Origin: Acanthaster planci
Taxonomy: Eukaryota; Echinodermata; Asteroidea; Valvatida; Acanthasteridae
Assembly (NCBI RefSeq): GCF_001949145.1
Contig: NW_019091458.1
Span: forward strand, 584,637 to 648,636
Reading direction: 5' to 3'
DNA: 64,000 nt
Position 1 is the stretch's first letter; every line of letters begins with the position of its first letter. Below, piece by piece: positions 36,549-49,387 of this stretch. The notes under the pieces were generated by a model. It did not search any database. It was not told the DNA's origin and saw only the letters and a list, made by a program, of their open reading frames with translations. The translations under genes were made by a program, and so were the position numbers.

Positions 36549-38814
36549 CATAATGTTGGTGGCCATTCCCATTTGTCAATACTTTGCTCGGGGCCACTAG
36601 CCAGAAGCCAATAAACCACCATGCAGCCAGGGGATCATGCCCCAATAACACGATTCAACCTGGGAAGTGGTGAACAGGGATCACTCAGAGAGGATACGGC
36701 TTGTTTGTGACTTAATCAGGTGCAGTTTTTTTCATGCTAGTCGAATGAAAAGGAGGTACCATGTGGGCATTTTGAGTTATGCCATTTATGTACATAATAT
36801 CCTATTCTCTAGACAGGAATCAGTTGTGACTTAAAGGCAAACAAAAGTTTAAATTTATCCAGTTTTGAGTTAACCAGAGCTCAATGTACAGGGCAAATAC
36901 TCTATATAGGGTATATGACATTGAACTTCTGATACATTGATTATCCAAAAATAGTGACAGACCCAAAGTCAACGACAGATTAAACAAATGGCAAATTTTG
37001 AAGTGAAGTGTCCTGCTCTTCCTTCTTCACTTGCAGTATCATTGCAAAATCATTTTTCTCACTGGAAGGCTGAGCAGAACTTAAGTTTAAAAAATGCAAA
37101 TAATTTCATAGTTTAATTCATGGAATTTTTTACACAGAGCACAAACTTGGGTTTTTAATCATAGAATTAACCCAATACCCCTTTGAGCTTTTCAGATTTG
37201 TCAATTCACATTATATAAAACATCAGAGGTCAAAATATCTGCTCTCTACATGTAATGCACAACTTGTGCACATATTTAAATGCCCTAATCAAAAAAGACT
37301 GGCAGAAAAGCTTAATCGTTTCGACATTCAATGCACAAAACATACAACAAAATCTCATAAAACTAATTTTTTCATGATCAAAGTGGAACAGTACGCTGAA
37401 TGCAAGGGTGGATCGGGGGGGTTGGGTTGTAGAGGGGAAGGAGTCAATTTTTTTTCCCTGGAAAAAAAAATAATGAAAGGAGCGTTCTGTCTATTTCACT
37501 TCACTTCCAGCCAAACACTTGTGAAAAGCCCCAGAAAAGGATACACGAAAAAAATATTTAAATTCTGGGGCCCCCAAAACATGTTTGGTTCCCCTCCCTA
37601 TAAATGGGTTCTAGGTCCATTCTTGACCGAATATGACACTATCTTACCAAAGAATAAAGTGAACTTAAAAATAGTTTTTAGTTACTGCACCTCAAGAACA
37701 TAACCGGCTTGGCAGAAATCAACCTAAATCATCAGAGTCGGTCCTTAATGTTAAAGCAAATAAAAAATAAAAACACAGAAAAAAAAAACATTTCCAATGA
37801 TGATCTTACTAATCAGCCTTCACTAAGCCTATGCATCCTACATGTACTTCCTGTAAATGTACAAGCATGCCCCCATCAATAGTTTCTTGCATTTCAAGGG
37901 CTGGTTGTGACTTTACATCTGTCACATCAAGAGGTCCAAAAGCAGCTTAGTGACAGTCAGCTTTTCTTCATTATTTGGGAAGAATTAAGATCCGCTCAAT
38001 GCGAATGACCTGAGCCCCTGGTGCTCATCTCTTTTTGACCGGCAACCATTCTTTGATGGAAAGAATGCTGGATCGCAACCAATCGCTTGTGCATCAATAT
38101 TGCAGGAGTTATTGGAGCAAAAACTGCAATCAAACATTTATGTCTCCCTCTTCTGCCAACCAAATTAAGGTCCGTTCTGGCCTGTCCAGTGAATTTGAGT
38201 CAATACCCACATATCAACGTTGTGAATTCTTCAGTGACACTACCCGTGCGAACAATGCATGCATATACATGTGAACATGTACATGAACTGTGCAACGGTG
38301 CCGCGCACTGCCAACAGACAGACTGTATTCCATGATCAAAATTTGGGCGACAAATTATGGTATTTATTTATTTATTCGTTATGATATCCACCAGCAGAGA
38401 TGCGCCACTTACAGGTATCATGAAAAACAAAACAAAAAACAACTATTAATAAAAACTGATTTACGGATAAAAAAAAATCCACATTACATGTAAATAAATA
38501 AATAATTTTATAAACAAAAACTTCAGTAAATACAAACATTTAAGTTTAGGTATTTACTCATATGAAGAGGAATGAATATCAAAGGTAACTGTGCAGGCTC
38601 CTTTTCTTTATCACTAAAATTTACACACCTTTTCATTAAAATATACATGTTTTTGTGGTTCTCTTTACAAAGAATGAATGTTTCAATATTGGGTGTATCA
38701 CATCATTACATTTAACCCTACTCATCAAAACACATTTGGCCGTTTTTCATATATTCTATTTGCAAGGTAAGCCAACTGCAGGCCACCAATAAATTTTACC
38801 TACCAACAGCTGGG
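36549..38814. other. non-coding stretch
   Basis: AT-rich. The 150 bp upstream (minus sense) of the tRNA-like sequence contains short self-complementary words around CCCCTGG/CCAGGGG. A (TAAA)n run is at 38491-38506. Plus frames at 37266-37703 and 38035-38335 are low in complexity and lack splice edges. Confidence 0.55.
38491..38506. repeat. (TAAA)n microsatellite
   Basis: Four AAAT-type steps, followed by A/T-rich DNA. Confidence 0.8.
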
Positions 38815-39235
38815 TCCGATCTGCCCCTCCCCATCTCAAGCTTTGCACATGTCCAAGCCCAGCCCAGCCAAAGCCATTTTTCCTGCGTTCATCCAGCTAC
38901 ACGGCCCAACCTAGCAATGCCCAAGCCTAACCAAATGTAACTCAGCCCAACGTAGCCCTTCCTACCTCAATCCATACCAGCCTAGAAAAACCCAGCCAAA
39001 CCCAACTCAACTTACCCCCATCCAACCCATCCCAACCAATCGCAAATGCAACCAACAGTCACCATTCCCAACCCAGCCTAATCCCTCCTAGCTTAATCAA
39101 ATCCAGCCAAGTAAAACCCAGCCAAACCCTACCCAACCCAAACCAACCCAACCCCCAGTGACCATTCCCAACCCAACCTAGCCCCTCCTAACTTAACGCA
39201 GTTCAACCTACATGCAGCCAAGCCCCACCTACGCT
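38815..39235. repeat. C/A-rich, nearly G-free degenerate tandem repeat
   Basis: The plus strand is made of CCCAACC, CCCAGCC and CCAAACC words with few G or T. A clear period is visible: CAGTCACCATTCCCAACCCA at 39056 and CAGTGACCATTCCCAACCCA at 39156 are 100 bp apart and the following 30 bp also match. An earlier copy is offset by about 126 bp (CCCAGCCAAACCC near 38991 and 39117). Short-word expansion and a longer unit therefore coexist. Plus-strand purity in C/A could allow unusual structure. Confidence 0.75.
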
Positions 39236-42200
39236 TGACTGCATCTTTATCATTAAGCTCTTTTATTTCAATGTGGAATATTAATACTGATTAAGCCAAC
39301 GGCTTAGATAACATTTACATGCACCCTATCTCACTTGTCATGCGGCTGAAGAATATTTCACAAAATTAGCACCATCTTCAGCCTCAATTAATCACACTGT
39401 TGTAATTTGTTTTCTGGTATCATGTTTCTGATCATATTTTGCACTTTATATTATATCATTGTTTATCTTTCTTAATTATCACATGAACGAACAATGCATA
39501 TGTATGCTGAACTTGTTTTCAGTTATAAGGAAGAAAGAACTAAATATTTCATCAGCTACTGTTTACTACATGTAATTACACAAAGGGAGCTAAACTTGAG
39601 GGAATTCCTCTGAAATCCATTACCCACTACAGGTCCCTGTGTTTGATCGATGTCTGTAAGATGTTTGGAGACTACACGTGGAATGGGAACCAGTCTACAC
39701 ACCCAGCCAACCAGTCAAACCTTGTCCTACCAAAGAATGCACCCAATCCAAACCACAGAAACCAACCCTAAGCAAAGCAAAAGCAATGAGAGGCACAGCA
39801 AAATACTAGACAAATCCCTAACACCAAGTTGTATGAATGACGGATGGAAATTGTTCATTCATGACCAACTCTGTTGTTTCCTGCCACCATGGGTCCTTGC
39901 TCTATGCCACCACAGACAAGTGTCTGCCAAGCACTACATATCCCGCAGATGTTTCCTGTTTCAAGTGACAATAAACTAGTAGCAGTGACCTAAACAGGTC
40001 AAGGCTTTGACCCAGTGAGCCGAGAGAGGTCAGACAAGCTGTGTTTTGTAACACAACACCAATAGGATTGTGCACTTACGTCAACAGAGCTTTGGAAGGG
40101 CCTCCATGTAGGCATACCCTTACTGCTCAGCACATGCATGGGGGTTGGTTAGCTGCGGTTTGGCAACTGACATTCAAACCAAACTTTATCACAGAATGCT
40201 ATCCAAATGAATGCCCACTCATATGTCATCTGGATTGCAGGCTCCAGGCAAACCTCAAGTGGATGCTGCAGATGTTGCAGACAGATTTTTTTATATGCGT
40301 CTCGTTTACTTCACTTTTTATAATGTGACACATATGTGTCTACGTGTATCACTTATTTTGGGGTAGACTGCCCACTATTAAAGCAGATTCTTTAATTATT
40401 ACCAGCGTGGGTACACTTGAAAATTGGCCTGAATATGATATTTTCTATGTGAAGATACGAAAACCTTGTCATTAGATCTTCCAATCAAGTGGATGTGAGG
40501 GAAGAGAATGATCTAGCTTATCTTGGACATAAGAACAGATACCTGTGCCTGTTTTATGCAAGTCCTTATTTTGAATAGAAAAAAAAGAGGTGAAATAGCA
40601 AAAAGACAAAACATTCACTGGTATTTGTCAGTAAAACATGGCGAATTCAAGAGGAATTACAAGCACTGACTACAAACACCAAAGCTACACTGCACAGTAC
40701 GTACATCTGCCTTAAATTAGTTGGCTCCCTAGTCACATGATCACTTGAACTGGCTCAGAATTTGAAATGCTGAAAATGCTGCCGTTGTTTTTTTGAATGG
40801 TACAATGAATACAGAACTGAAAAGGCCATTGTTAAGGCGAAGCAAAAAATTAGTTGTGTTTCTTATTACACTAAAAAAATAAAATAGGGTGGTTGGTTGA
40901 GAAACATTATTTTTACTCTAAATTTTTATAGCCCAAAAAATTAGGGCCGGATGATGGGCTGTATTTTTGGGGGAGGGCACATATATTAGTAACAGGTACT
41001 AAGTGCATGTCAATATTACATATCAGCACTGTAATTGAGTAGTAAAGCAGCTGGTTGTTGAAATACAAACACACAAGAGCCGTCCATCTCATGCCCAAAA
41101 AAATTTCAACAATACAATGTACAGGACAATGTACATAAAATTAGGCTTGGGGCAAGGCACCAGAAGTTTTTATATTTTAATGATTTGTCGAATAAAAAGA
41201 TACAGGTTCCGAATTATTTTCTAGGTAGGGTCGGGTAACCTGAAACACAGCTATTTTTTTGATTGGCCAAATGTGGATTGTGTATAACAGCGTTGTGTTA
41301 CCAATGCAGTGCCAATGTAGGACACCACTGTCTTGGTATAAGTTTGGATCAACTTAAGAATGTACACAGAGCCAATAATTGACACTTTACATTCAATGTT
41401 GAAGACCATTTTATAAAGTTTTCTCTAGGTCAGTAACCACTGAATATCAGCAATAAAAATACAAGAACAGAAACAAACTGGCAATGAAATATGTGCTGTC
41501 AGTTCAGATAAATTCCCCATCATAAATTCAGATCACTAGGGATTTATGAGTTGTGAAGGAAACTTGAAGATTATAGACTTTAGAGATGACATTTGATGCA
41601 GTTTTCTCAATCACATCTGGCTTGATGGTTATAAATCAATTTCTAAACAATATCATACATACTGTTGTGCTTAATTTTTTTTCCAACAAACGGTGCTTAT
41701 CAACCAAGTATAAGCTCTGTGCAATACAACTGAAAACACATCTTTTCCAGTTTTGAAATACAACTCGCAGACACCAAGTTGAAAGGGTTTTGGATAATAA
41801 AGACCATCAAAATTGCTTTTTAATTAAAAAAAAAATTAAATGCCCCACTCCAAAGTTTTTGACCCAAAGGTTTAAAAGGAAAAAAAGATACTACCCATCT
41901 AACCAACCTTTTTTTTCATGTAAGGGCACACTTTTTATATTCTATGGCTCTCATTTCCGACCAACCCTATTTTGGGCTCCCGATCATGGAAAAACAAAAG
42001 CTTTTTTTTCCCGCCGACCCTGCTAAAAAGACCAACGCCCCCCCCAAAAAAAACAAAAGCCCTAAAAACTTACGATTCCGCAAACGACCAACAGCGACGG
42101 TTGGCGTTCGCGTGAACATTCGGTATACCGCACCTTTCCGTGGCCCACTGAGGTTCGTGCATAGCCCTACACCAGCAACATGGAATATCTTTTTTTAAGG

Positions 42201-42725
42201 ATTTTTTTTACCGACCGACCTTATCTTAAGTGGTAAAAGAAATGAGAACCAAAGAATTTAATACAGGCACCCTAATAGGAAGCACAACTTTCATTTTGTT
42301 TGGGCTTATCAAGACATTTTTCTTCAAATTTGGACTAGGGATCACATAAAGCTATGTGTTGCAATGGTAACAGATTGACACCTTCGCAATCTCCCCTTTT
42401 GGGGAAAAATGTAGAATAAAAACTCAAAGTTGGCAAATAAAATGTGATCATACTCGTATGTGAAATATACTGTATATTTTAGAGATAGGGCCCTGCTATC
42501 TGTTGATGCTGGTTGTTGTCCAACATGATGATTTCCTTTGAAAAACAAAGTTTGAGAGTCACGATGACATTTGCATGGCATTACCCTTTTCAAAAAAAAA
42601 ATAAAAGGCTTGGCAATCACAACAGTATTAAACTACAAAATCTACATACAACAGATAAAACTGAATGCCAGCCACATGACGGCCCTCGAAAGTTGGTCAC
42701 AACAAGTTGGAAAGCACTTGACAAA
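39236..42725. other. non-coding stretch
   Basis: AT-rich. A perfect 14-bp palindrome GACACATATGTGTC is at 40327-40340. A patch from about 41870 to 42220 has repeated CCGACC/CCAACC words and T or A runs, including C8A8 at 42038-42053, and may be a decayed repeat. Plus frames at 39650-39979 and 40041-40328 have no recognised domain. Confidence 0.5.
42038..42053. repeat. C8A8 junction tract
   Basis: Eight C directly followed by eight A, within a CCGACC-rich patch. Confidence 0.85.
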
Positions 42726-43100
42726 TCAAAGACGGCAATATTCCAAAAAATCCGAAATGATACACTGTGGGCTCTGGACACAAGTGTACCCTCTGGTGTT
42801 GGAAAGGTGGAAACTCCTTGACAAGGGAACTGGAGTGTCAGCTTTATACTCATGCATAGGCACATTCCAATGAAAATTAAGGCAGAAAGGTGGGCACTGT
42901 ACGCATTTCAATGGAAATTGGTCTAGTGCTGCACTGCATACTGTTTCTTCATCGATGACGACTTCTGCGCACAGAGAGCAATGTTGGAACAGGATATCTC
43001 TCTCTCCTTTGGTTCTTGACGGTAGGCCGTACAACCCCCTCAAGAGCTCTCCCAGGAATCCGTGGACAGGCCCAAAGGAAACAGCAATCAAGCCAGTAGT
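42726..43100 (-). CDS. candidate 3'-terminal exon, Cys-rich open frame
   Basis: On the minus strand a GTGTTCAG acceptor-like site is followed by a 124-codon open frame that ends in TGA. The first 75 residues have balanced, protein-like composition, including the stretch FGPVHGFLGELLRGLYGLPS. A Cys-rich segment follows with CSLC and CVQCPPFC about 25 residues apart, reminiscent of a metal-binding pair but not matching a finger family I know. The upstream frame closes at a TAA just before the acceptor. A GTATGC donor-like site inside could instead end the exon. The acceptor tract is poor. Confidence 0.27.
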   Translation of the reverse strand, partial: TTGLIAVSFGPVHGFLGELLRGLYGLPSRTKGERDILFQHCSLCAEVVIDEETVCSAALDQFPLKCVQCPPFCLNFHWNVPMHEYKADTPVPLSRSFHLSNTRGYTCVQSPQCIISDFLEYCRL

Positions 43101-43834
43101 CTGAACACTACCTTAGTTGGTTTCTTTCAGAGTCAGAGCTTTTTTTTCCCTTCTTGCTAAGTCTTTAGGATTTTTTCAGTAATGTCTTAGAATAATTTTG
43201 ATACCAATCGATGAACATTAGACATTCAGCTCTTGTGAAATACCGATTCACACCGGCTGGCCAAATATGTTGACTTTTCCCGATTCAATGCACAAAGACT
43301 GACATGCAGGAGGATGTGAACGGCAAAACTTTGTGTTGGATTGCTTTGAAACTTCACATTTATGTACTGATAATGGAAGTCTTCAGAATCACACAAAGTT
43401 TCCAAAAGATAAGGCACTGGACAACCGAGATCTTGCTGGAGCAAGTAAGTCTAAGAGAAATCACTACACAGATCCTTCAAGGATGCTACATGCACATCAT
43501 GAATGTGATTCAGGTATCTTTTTACCATTTTTCAAATAGTGTCATCCAGGGACACCAGTGCTGACTGACTGGGGACCCTGCTGTTTTTGAAGTCCCACAA
43601 GGTGGTAATTACCCCATCTTGTCCTCCATTGATAAACAGCGGTGGGATCTATTGCGTTGGCTATGAGGTCTACGCCTACCAAGTGCAGCTGCAGTATGAC
43701 AGGAGTGTATCTTACACATCATAGGCAGGGTAACTGATGAATTCAAGCACAAGTACATTGTGCATTTAGATGATAGCTAGAAAAGTGCAGTCAATACTCA
43801 AAGCTTGTGTAACACGAAATTGGGTTTCCAACTG

Positions 43835-43973
43835 CAGTCGACTCTCGTTATAAAGAACACTTGAATTCTTATGTTTTTCATTATTTTTCCACTCCTCTTA
43901 TAACAAAGTTCAGGTTAATATAACAAAGTAATTTGTCTGGTCCCTGCAACTTTGTTATAACGACTGTCAACTG
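43835..43973. mobile_element. pogo/Tigger-like MITE, 139 bp
   Basis: The left end CAGTCGACTCTCGTTATAA and the right end, read inward, CAGTTGACAGTCGTTATAA are inverted repeats differing at 3 of 19 bases. Ends of the form CAGTNGACTCTCGTTATAACG are known from pogo/Tigger-type elements. TATAAC words recur inside. The base pair after the right end is TA, the usual target of this superfamily, but the left flank reads TG, so the duplication is decayed or misplaced. Confidence 0.65.
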
Positions 43974-46273
43974 TATCTCCAAACCTACAATGTATCCATA
44001 AGCCGTCTTTGCTGTGCACATACAGCCATACTTCATCATTCATACTATACCAACTACATGTAACTAACCAGCTTGCCAATGTTGGTCCCCAACAGCCACA
44101 TGGTTGATGGGAAAAATCATAATGCCATATACATAAATACATCCTGGTATATACACTAAACGATATTTCTTTACAATGACACACAAAAAAACGGCAAAAG
44201 TAAAACAAAGAGTTTCTGATGAACTGCCAAGTTCTCTTGCTCACATCTTGGGTGAAGAAATGAGCACCCTCACCAAACAGGGCTGAACAAAGGACCAGAG
44301 ATGTAGCACTGATGCTGGGTTGAGTCAGTGCTCCTACGACATGAGGTCGGTAACCGCATTAAGCCCTTAGAGTAACAGAGAGAACTCCAGTCCCTAACAA
44401 TCTAATAAAGCTTACCCTCCTGAGAGGCAGCAGTAGAAAGCCTCTTACGGAGGAAGAGGGGGATGTGAGACTTTTCTGGCCGTCTTTAACAAAATCTAGG
44501 AGCAAGAGCAGTGAGCAAATGTGCCATTTGTCCGATCAAGCCATTCAAGCGTGTGGTTTTGGGGGCAGAAGCAACAAAAGCAGTTTCAGCGCAGACAAAA
44601 AGGTCACCCATATAACAACAACTTCAGAGAAGAAAAAAAGTAAAAAAGAAAGGAAAAGAAAAGGAGATTTGAAAATTTCAAATCCTTTTTCTGCCATCCC
44701 CTATTTCTAAACATTGTGTTGGTAACAAGCCAGGCAAACATGATGGCCATTTTCTTTGCTTTTAATTTAATTTTATTTTATTTATTTTTTTTTACTAGAT
44801 TAGTAACTATTTTATCTTTACTCTCCTGCATTTTTATCTTTGTCAGCTCCTTTTACGAGAGGAACACTCATGACAAAACCTTCCATCTGGTGAATGGGCT
44901 GGCTTTTCACAAATTGCTGGAATGAAAGCAATGGCTGAGCACAGAGTGAAAGTACTTGAATTGGGATAAAACAAAACAGTTAAATTTGACATACAGTGCT
45001 AGAAACCTAAAATGATCACAAATAACTCCCTGCAACCCACTTTTTTTTTTAGAAAAGCAGGAAAGAAAGGTAGTTTTCTTTAGTAAATTGAAACAGTTTT
45101 GCCAGTAAAGACCAAACCATGGACATTTTCTGGAGGAGAAAAGAGGAACTCTGAAATATGAAATATGAATTTGGAGGACAAGTTATGCTGTCTTCAAAAG
45201 CACCTGTTTCATCTTAATTTTTTTTGGGGGGGACATATTTTTCATACAGTTGAGAAGACTTTACTTTCAATTTCACCCCAATCTTTAACTCCAGCAGAAA
45301 CAGAAGGGTTGCTGTCTGGGCCCAGGTCTGAACTGAAGCTAACTCTTGTCCAGAAACTGCACAAGTTATTCCAATGATCAGCCCCATAGATCTAGACTAC
45401 ACATCTTCCACTGAAGGTGAAAACAGTTTCAATGACACAGATTTATTTTTTTCCCTCAAACTTGGCAGGCATTGCATGTCCAGCACACGCACAAATACTC
45501 ATATACATGTATTACCCCATTTGGGCTAAGACCACATAAATGCCACGGTTAGGGTCCAGGTGCTTATACCATTATTTCATTTCTGTTATATTTTCTTTGT
45601 TTCATTCTCGCATTAAGTAATAAGACATAAACGAAACCATACAATACACTTTTAACACATGTAAATATAATACACACAAAAACATAATGCAATGCAACTT
45701 GCCATTAAGATTTAAGCATAACAGGTGTTGGAAAAGCGGATTCAGGTGTTCTGAATGCAGACTGGCATTCCGAATAATGTGCGTGAATGCCAAGCTTGAG
45801 TAAGCTCAGACAACGTGAGAGGCAACGATCCAATCATAGCTTTGGGCACTGCAACAAAGGTTTCTGTGTTACAATGGCATGGCAGTATTTAGGGCCTGAA
45901 CACAGCACAAATGCATGCCAGATACATGTACAAATTTACGTTGGGCCATAATACTGGGGGTATCTTCATAACACTGTGCATCAGTTGACTTGGCAAATGT
46001 TCGCAATGCCGTTCTAAGCATGACCCGGGTAATATTGACCTCACAACGCACCAAAAGAACCAAATTCACACCCACTGTGCTTTCTTTTATTCTTTTATCT
46101 CAGGCCCCTACATTCTAAAGGGGTCATCTAAAAAACTACAATTCCTTCCACACATAAAAAAGAGTCAGAATAAAGGTAACAAAACTAGGATACACAGGAA
46201 CTGACTGACAAAGCATTGGCCAATCACAGATTGTTGCCTGTGGCGATTAGGCATGTTTGGGTCAATATCTCAC
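43974..46273. other. non-coding stretch
   Basis: AT-rich, with T8G7 at 45218-45232 and poly(T) near 45042. On the minus strand a short CT-rich acceptor-like tract and a GTAAGC donor lie near 44414-44445, but only 28 bp would be enclosed. I see no RNA gene. Confidence 0.5.
45218..45232. repeat. T8G7 junction tract
   Basis: Eight T directly followed by seven G, the complement form of the C-A junctions. Confidence 0.85.
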
Positions 46274-46457
46274 GGATGTAGCCAATAAGAATGCAAGTCC
46301 TGCTATCAGCAAAACGACATGGATATCATCCGTGATTCGTGGACCAACGCCCTCTAGAGAGAGGAGACGACAATGTATTGTCAATCGCAGGATTGTCACT
46401 GCAGGTGTGTGTGGAATAGGATCTACGTGTACCTGTCGGCTTGGTAAACTCAGCTGA
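46274..46457 (-). CDS. candidate internal exon, 184 bp
   Basis: On the minus strand a long pyrimidine-rich stretch ending in TGTGATTGCAG precedes 184 bp that end at GTGAGA. Only one minus frame stays open: one leading base (phase 2) then 61 codons, ending in phase 0. It begins QLSLPSRQVHVDPIPHTPAV and ends in a hydrophobic run, HVVLLIAGLAFLLATS, which could be a membrane segment. A plus-strand frame is also open over the same DNA, which lowers confidence. Its phase does not match the candidate at 49388-49483, so an exon would be missing between them. Confidence 0.3.
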
Positions 46458-49104
46458 CTGCAATCACAGATAAGAGCTGAGGCAGAGAAACAAGCAAGAG
46501 GGAAGGGGAAAAATGGCTCCCTCAAGAGTTGAGGGATACATCTCATGGATCTTGCAGCAGCCAAAAATGTCCAGGGAGGAAGGGGGGTGTTTTTTCTTCC
46601 TATATGAGAGCTGGAACAAGTTTCTCTTGGCAGTCAAATGAGTGAGACTGCCCTTATTAATTGTTCCAATTTCTTTCCATTGAAATTCACACATTTCATA
46701 TTTTACCTATGTTTTTCTATTGCATTTTTCCTCAAAAAGAATTTCAGAAAGAAAAGACCAATGATGTACCAATGACCACAAAATCCAGTGGCAATTTTTT
46801 CACAATTTTCATGCAGATCTTGAGCTAGATTTTAAGATAAAGAAAATAGGGAGTGTGCATCAGAACTACAATGAAGGTACAACTGGTCCCCAATATAGGA
46901 CCACTAACTTGACCGTTTGCTCTTACTAGTCGACTTTTCAGACAAAGAAAAAAAAGGCAGATTTGAAATAAAGCCCAGGCTACAGGGAATGCTTTTAAAG
47001 TAGATTTCATATTTATGTGTATGTTAACGCATGACAGATGGTGTAAAATTCTGAGTGATGTTAATTCACCAGTACAATACAAAGAAAAACTTCATCACAA
47101 ATTGTTCCATCCACTGAATTTAAAGTTTGCTTCACACATGCAATTCACATGCTCCTGTTCACAATCAATCACAAAGACAAAACTTTTCAGGAGAAATTTT
47201 GGTGGCAGAAGAGAAAATGACACTTTGAATGCATATTGACATATTAACTCTGGTTCTTTTTTTGATGTTAGGATTCCTTTGCAGTGTCGGGTTCCTGCAC
47301 CACCCATAAACGTACGCCAAATCAATACATTCACGGATATAATGCAGACAAACTGAATAAAGCTCAGCAAAAATATCCTCATGCACAAGACAAAAGCCAA
47401 GATTTCCTCCAAATTTCCTCTGGGCCAAGAACGGCTCAAACCAACCTTTTGAAAAGTACACATTGTCTTCCATTGTAATATGCTTTTTGATGCAGAGATA
47501 TCTCTGCTTTAGGTTGGAGCATATTACAACACCGATGCTGCACACGCTGCACTGGTTGTCTGCTTTAACCCGACAAGACGACTCACGAGTCACTACTGAG
47601 ACGGTGCCACCCTCGTACACAGAAATGGCACCTCCTAACTTTACTCTCCACAGGATTAACTACTTGTACCGTGCCATTACTTTTACATTGTGGTACAATC
47701 GTATTGAAGTCTTTTGCGTCATGGAAGGATCCGATTGCATCTTAGCAGAGTCGGGACTCACTCTCCGTTTAATTGTGCCAAGAACATAATGCGAACTTCA
47801 TACACATGCCAGTAACAACCTAGTGCAATCGTGAAATAGAAATGTTTTGCCTAATTTTCCCCGTTTCATCTCATCCTAGCCACATTTGAATAAAATTTGC
47901 TTTAACAGTAAAATGTTGCCAACAACAAAGTGTTGGGTATAGGGTCTTTTGATAAATAGCAGCCCCCATGGAATGCATTGCCAACTTACATGTGCAAAGA
48001 GAACACAGACTGCCTATTCTAAATGAATTGAAAGCTTAAAAAAGTTCCTTTTTAATGCTTTACTTTACTTTACAGATTAAGGTGTGATGAGACTTTTTTT
48101 AAGTGTTTTCTCTCGAGTCTGTATTTCTAGTGTCACTGTGTCAGGTAAAATAGATTTGTGATCAATTACATGTACATAGGTAGGGTTTCAGGCATCTGTC
48201 TGCATGTCTGGACGAAGGACGTGACTTCCCCAATGTTGGGGGGCACTTAAGTGATTATTAATCCCTGCTGACAGGACATGTATTTCCCATACTGCAAATT
48301 GGGCATTGCTGCCCTGACCAAACTGTATCTTAAAATTTGTGCCTTTTTTGTAACATTTTCCCCATGCCATGATTGTTTAGAAATTGGTTCTCTGTAATGC
48401 ACCTTGGATCATTAACGGGAACTCTCCATTACCAAGTTTACTATCACTGCACTACCAAGATGTGCCATTGGGTGATACTTCATAGTGAAAAAAAATCTTA
48501 GCGAGACATTGAACATTGGGGAAACATTTCAGCGTCTCCTAGACACTGACATTTTCAGTACCAAAAGAGAGCAGTTTTTTTTCAATCATTCTATGGTTTT
48601 GGGTTGTACAAAAGATTAACAATGTTGGTTGGGTTTAGGTTTTGTCGTCGTTAAGTACAAAGATGTAAAACTTTGTACACGAGTCTATGGGGTGGCTATA
48701 TTTTGTCGTCTCTAGCACTTCTACAAAGCCACATGGCTGCCTGAGGGAAAGAAAATCCACTGCATAAAGCCAAAGGGATCACTAATTCCTGATATCTTTG
48801 AAAACATATTGACTAAAGCTATCCAGAGTACCAAGTTGAACAAAAGAAATTTGTCAAGTTGAAACAACCAAATGAAGTTAAAGGAGCAAGAACCAACAAT
48901 TAACCGACATCTTCACAGGAAACCAACTTTCAATTGAGTGGGCCTAAAAACCTGTAGCGTACATGTACAGTACATTGCATTTGAAAGTTAACGTTACCAA
49001 TAGGAATGGGAAAAAATGTGAAAGGAATTCTTATTCGCATTTCGACCACAACTTTTCCCCCTCTGCAAATTCGCAGCGAATCGGATGTGACAGGGGCAAA
49101 TGAT
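46458..49104. other. non-coding stretch
   Basis: AT-rich. The plus frame at 47463-47789 includes HITTPMLHTLHWLSA, faintly like the HITPVLxxLHWLP motif near the C-terminal end of some LINE reverse transcriptases; the resemblance stops there. Minus frames at 47095-47620 have no domain. I see no RNA gene. Confidence 0.45.
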
Positions 49105-49262
49105 GTGCAAAAGCTGTGCAAAAATCGTGCGAAAACGGTGCGAATCTTTTGTGAACACGGCGTGAAACATTTGTGAAAACATTGGGGAAAAAACAGTGTC
49201 CGAAAAGAGTATGAAAATGTTGCGAAAGCGGTGCAAAGGGTTCTGAAAATTATGCAGAAACT
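49105..49262. repeat. 11-bp tandem repeat with phased A-tracts
   Basis: About 14 imperfect copies of GTGCGAAAANN; the copy lengths are 11 in ten cases and 10-13 in the rest. The A3-A6 tracts are spaced close to one DNA helical turn, an arrangement known to bend DNA. Its translation gives a repetitive Phe/Cys/Thr pattern on the minus strand that should not be taken as protein. Confidence 0.85.
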
Positions 49263-49387
49263 TGCCAAAACAAGAAGCATTGTGCAGCAAAAATGTTCCA
49301 CATTTGCCACACGCGCACGACTATTATGCAGTGAAGAGGCCATTACGTAGGCTGCGCTGCGCTTGGGGCCGGTTGAGGCCAACTCAC

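Noticed and set aside
47463-47789. Frame with HITTPMLHTLHWLSA, resembling a LINE reverse transcriptase motif
   Set aside because: Only about 12 residues resemble the motif, with an inserted Thr; neighbouring residues do not continue the expected pattern.
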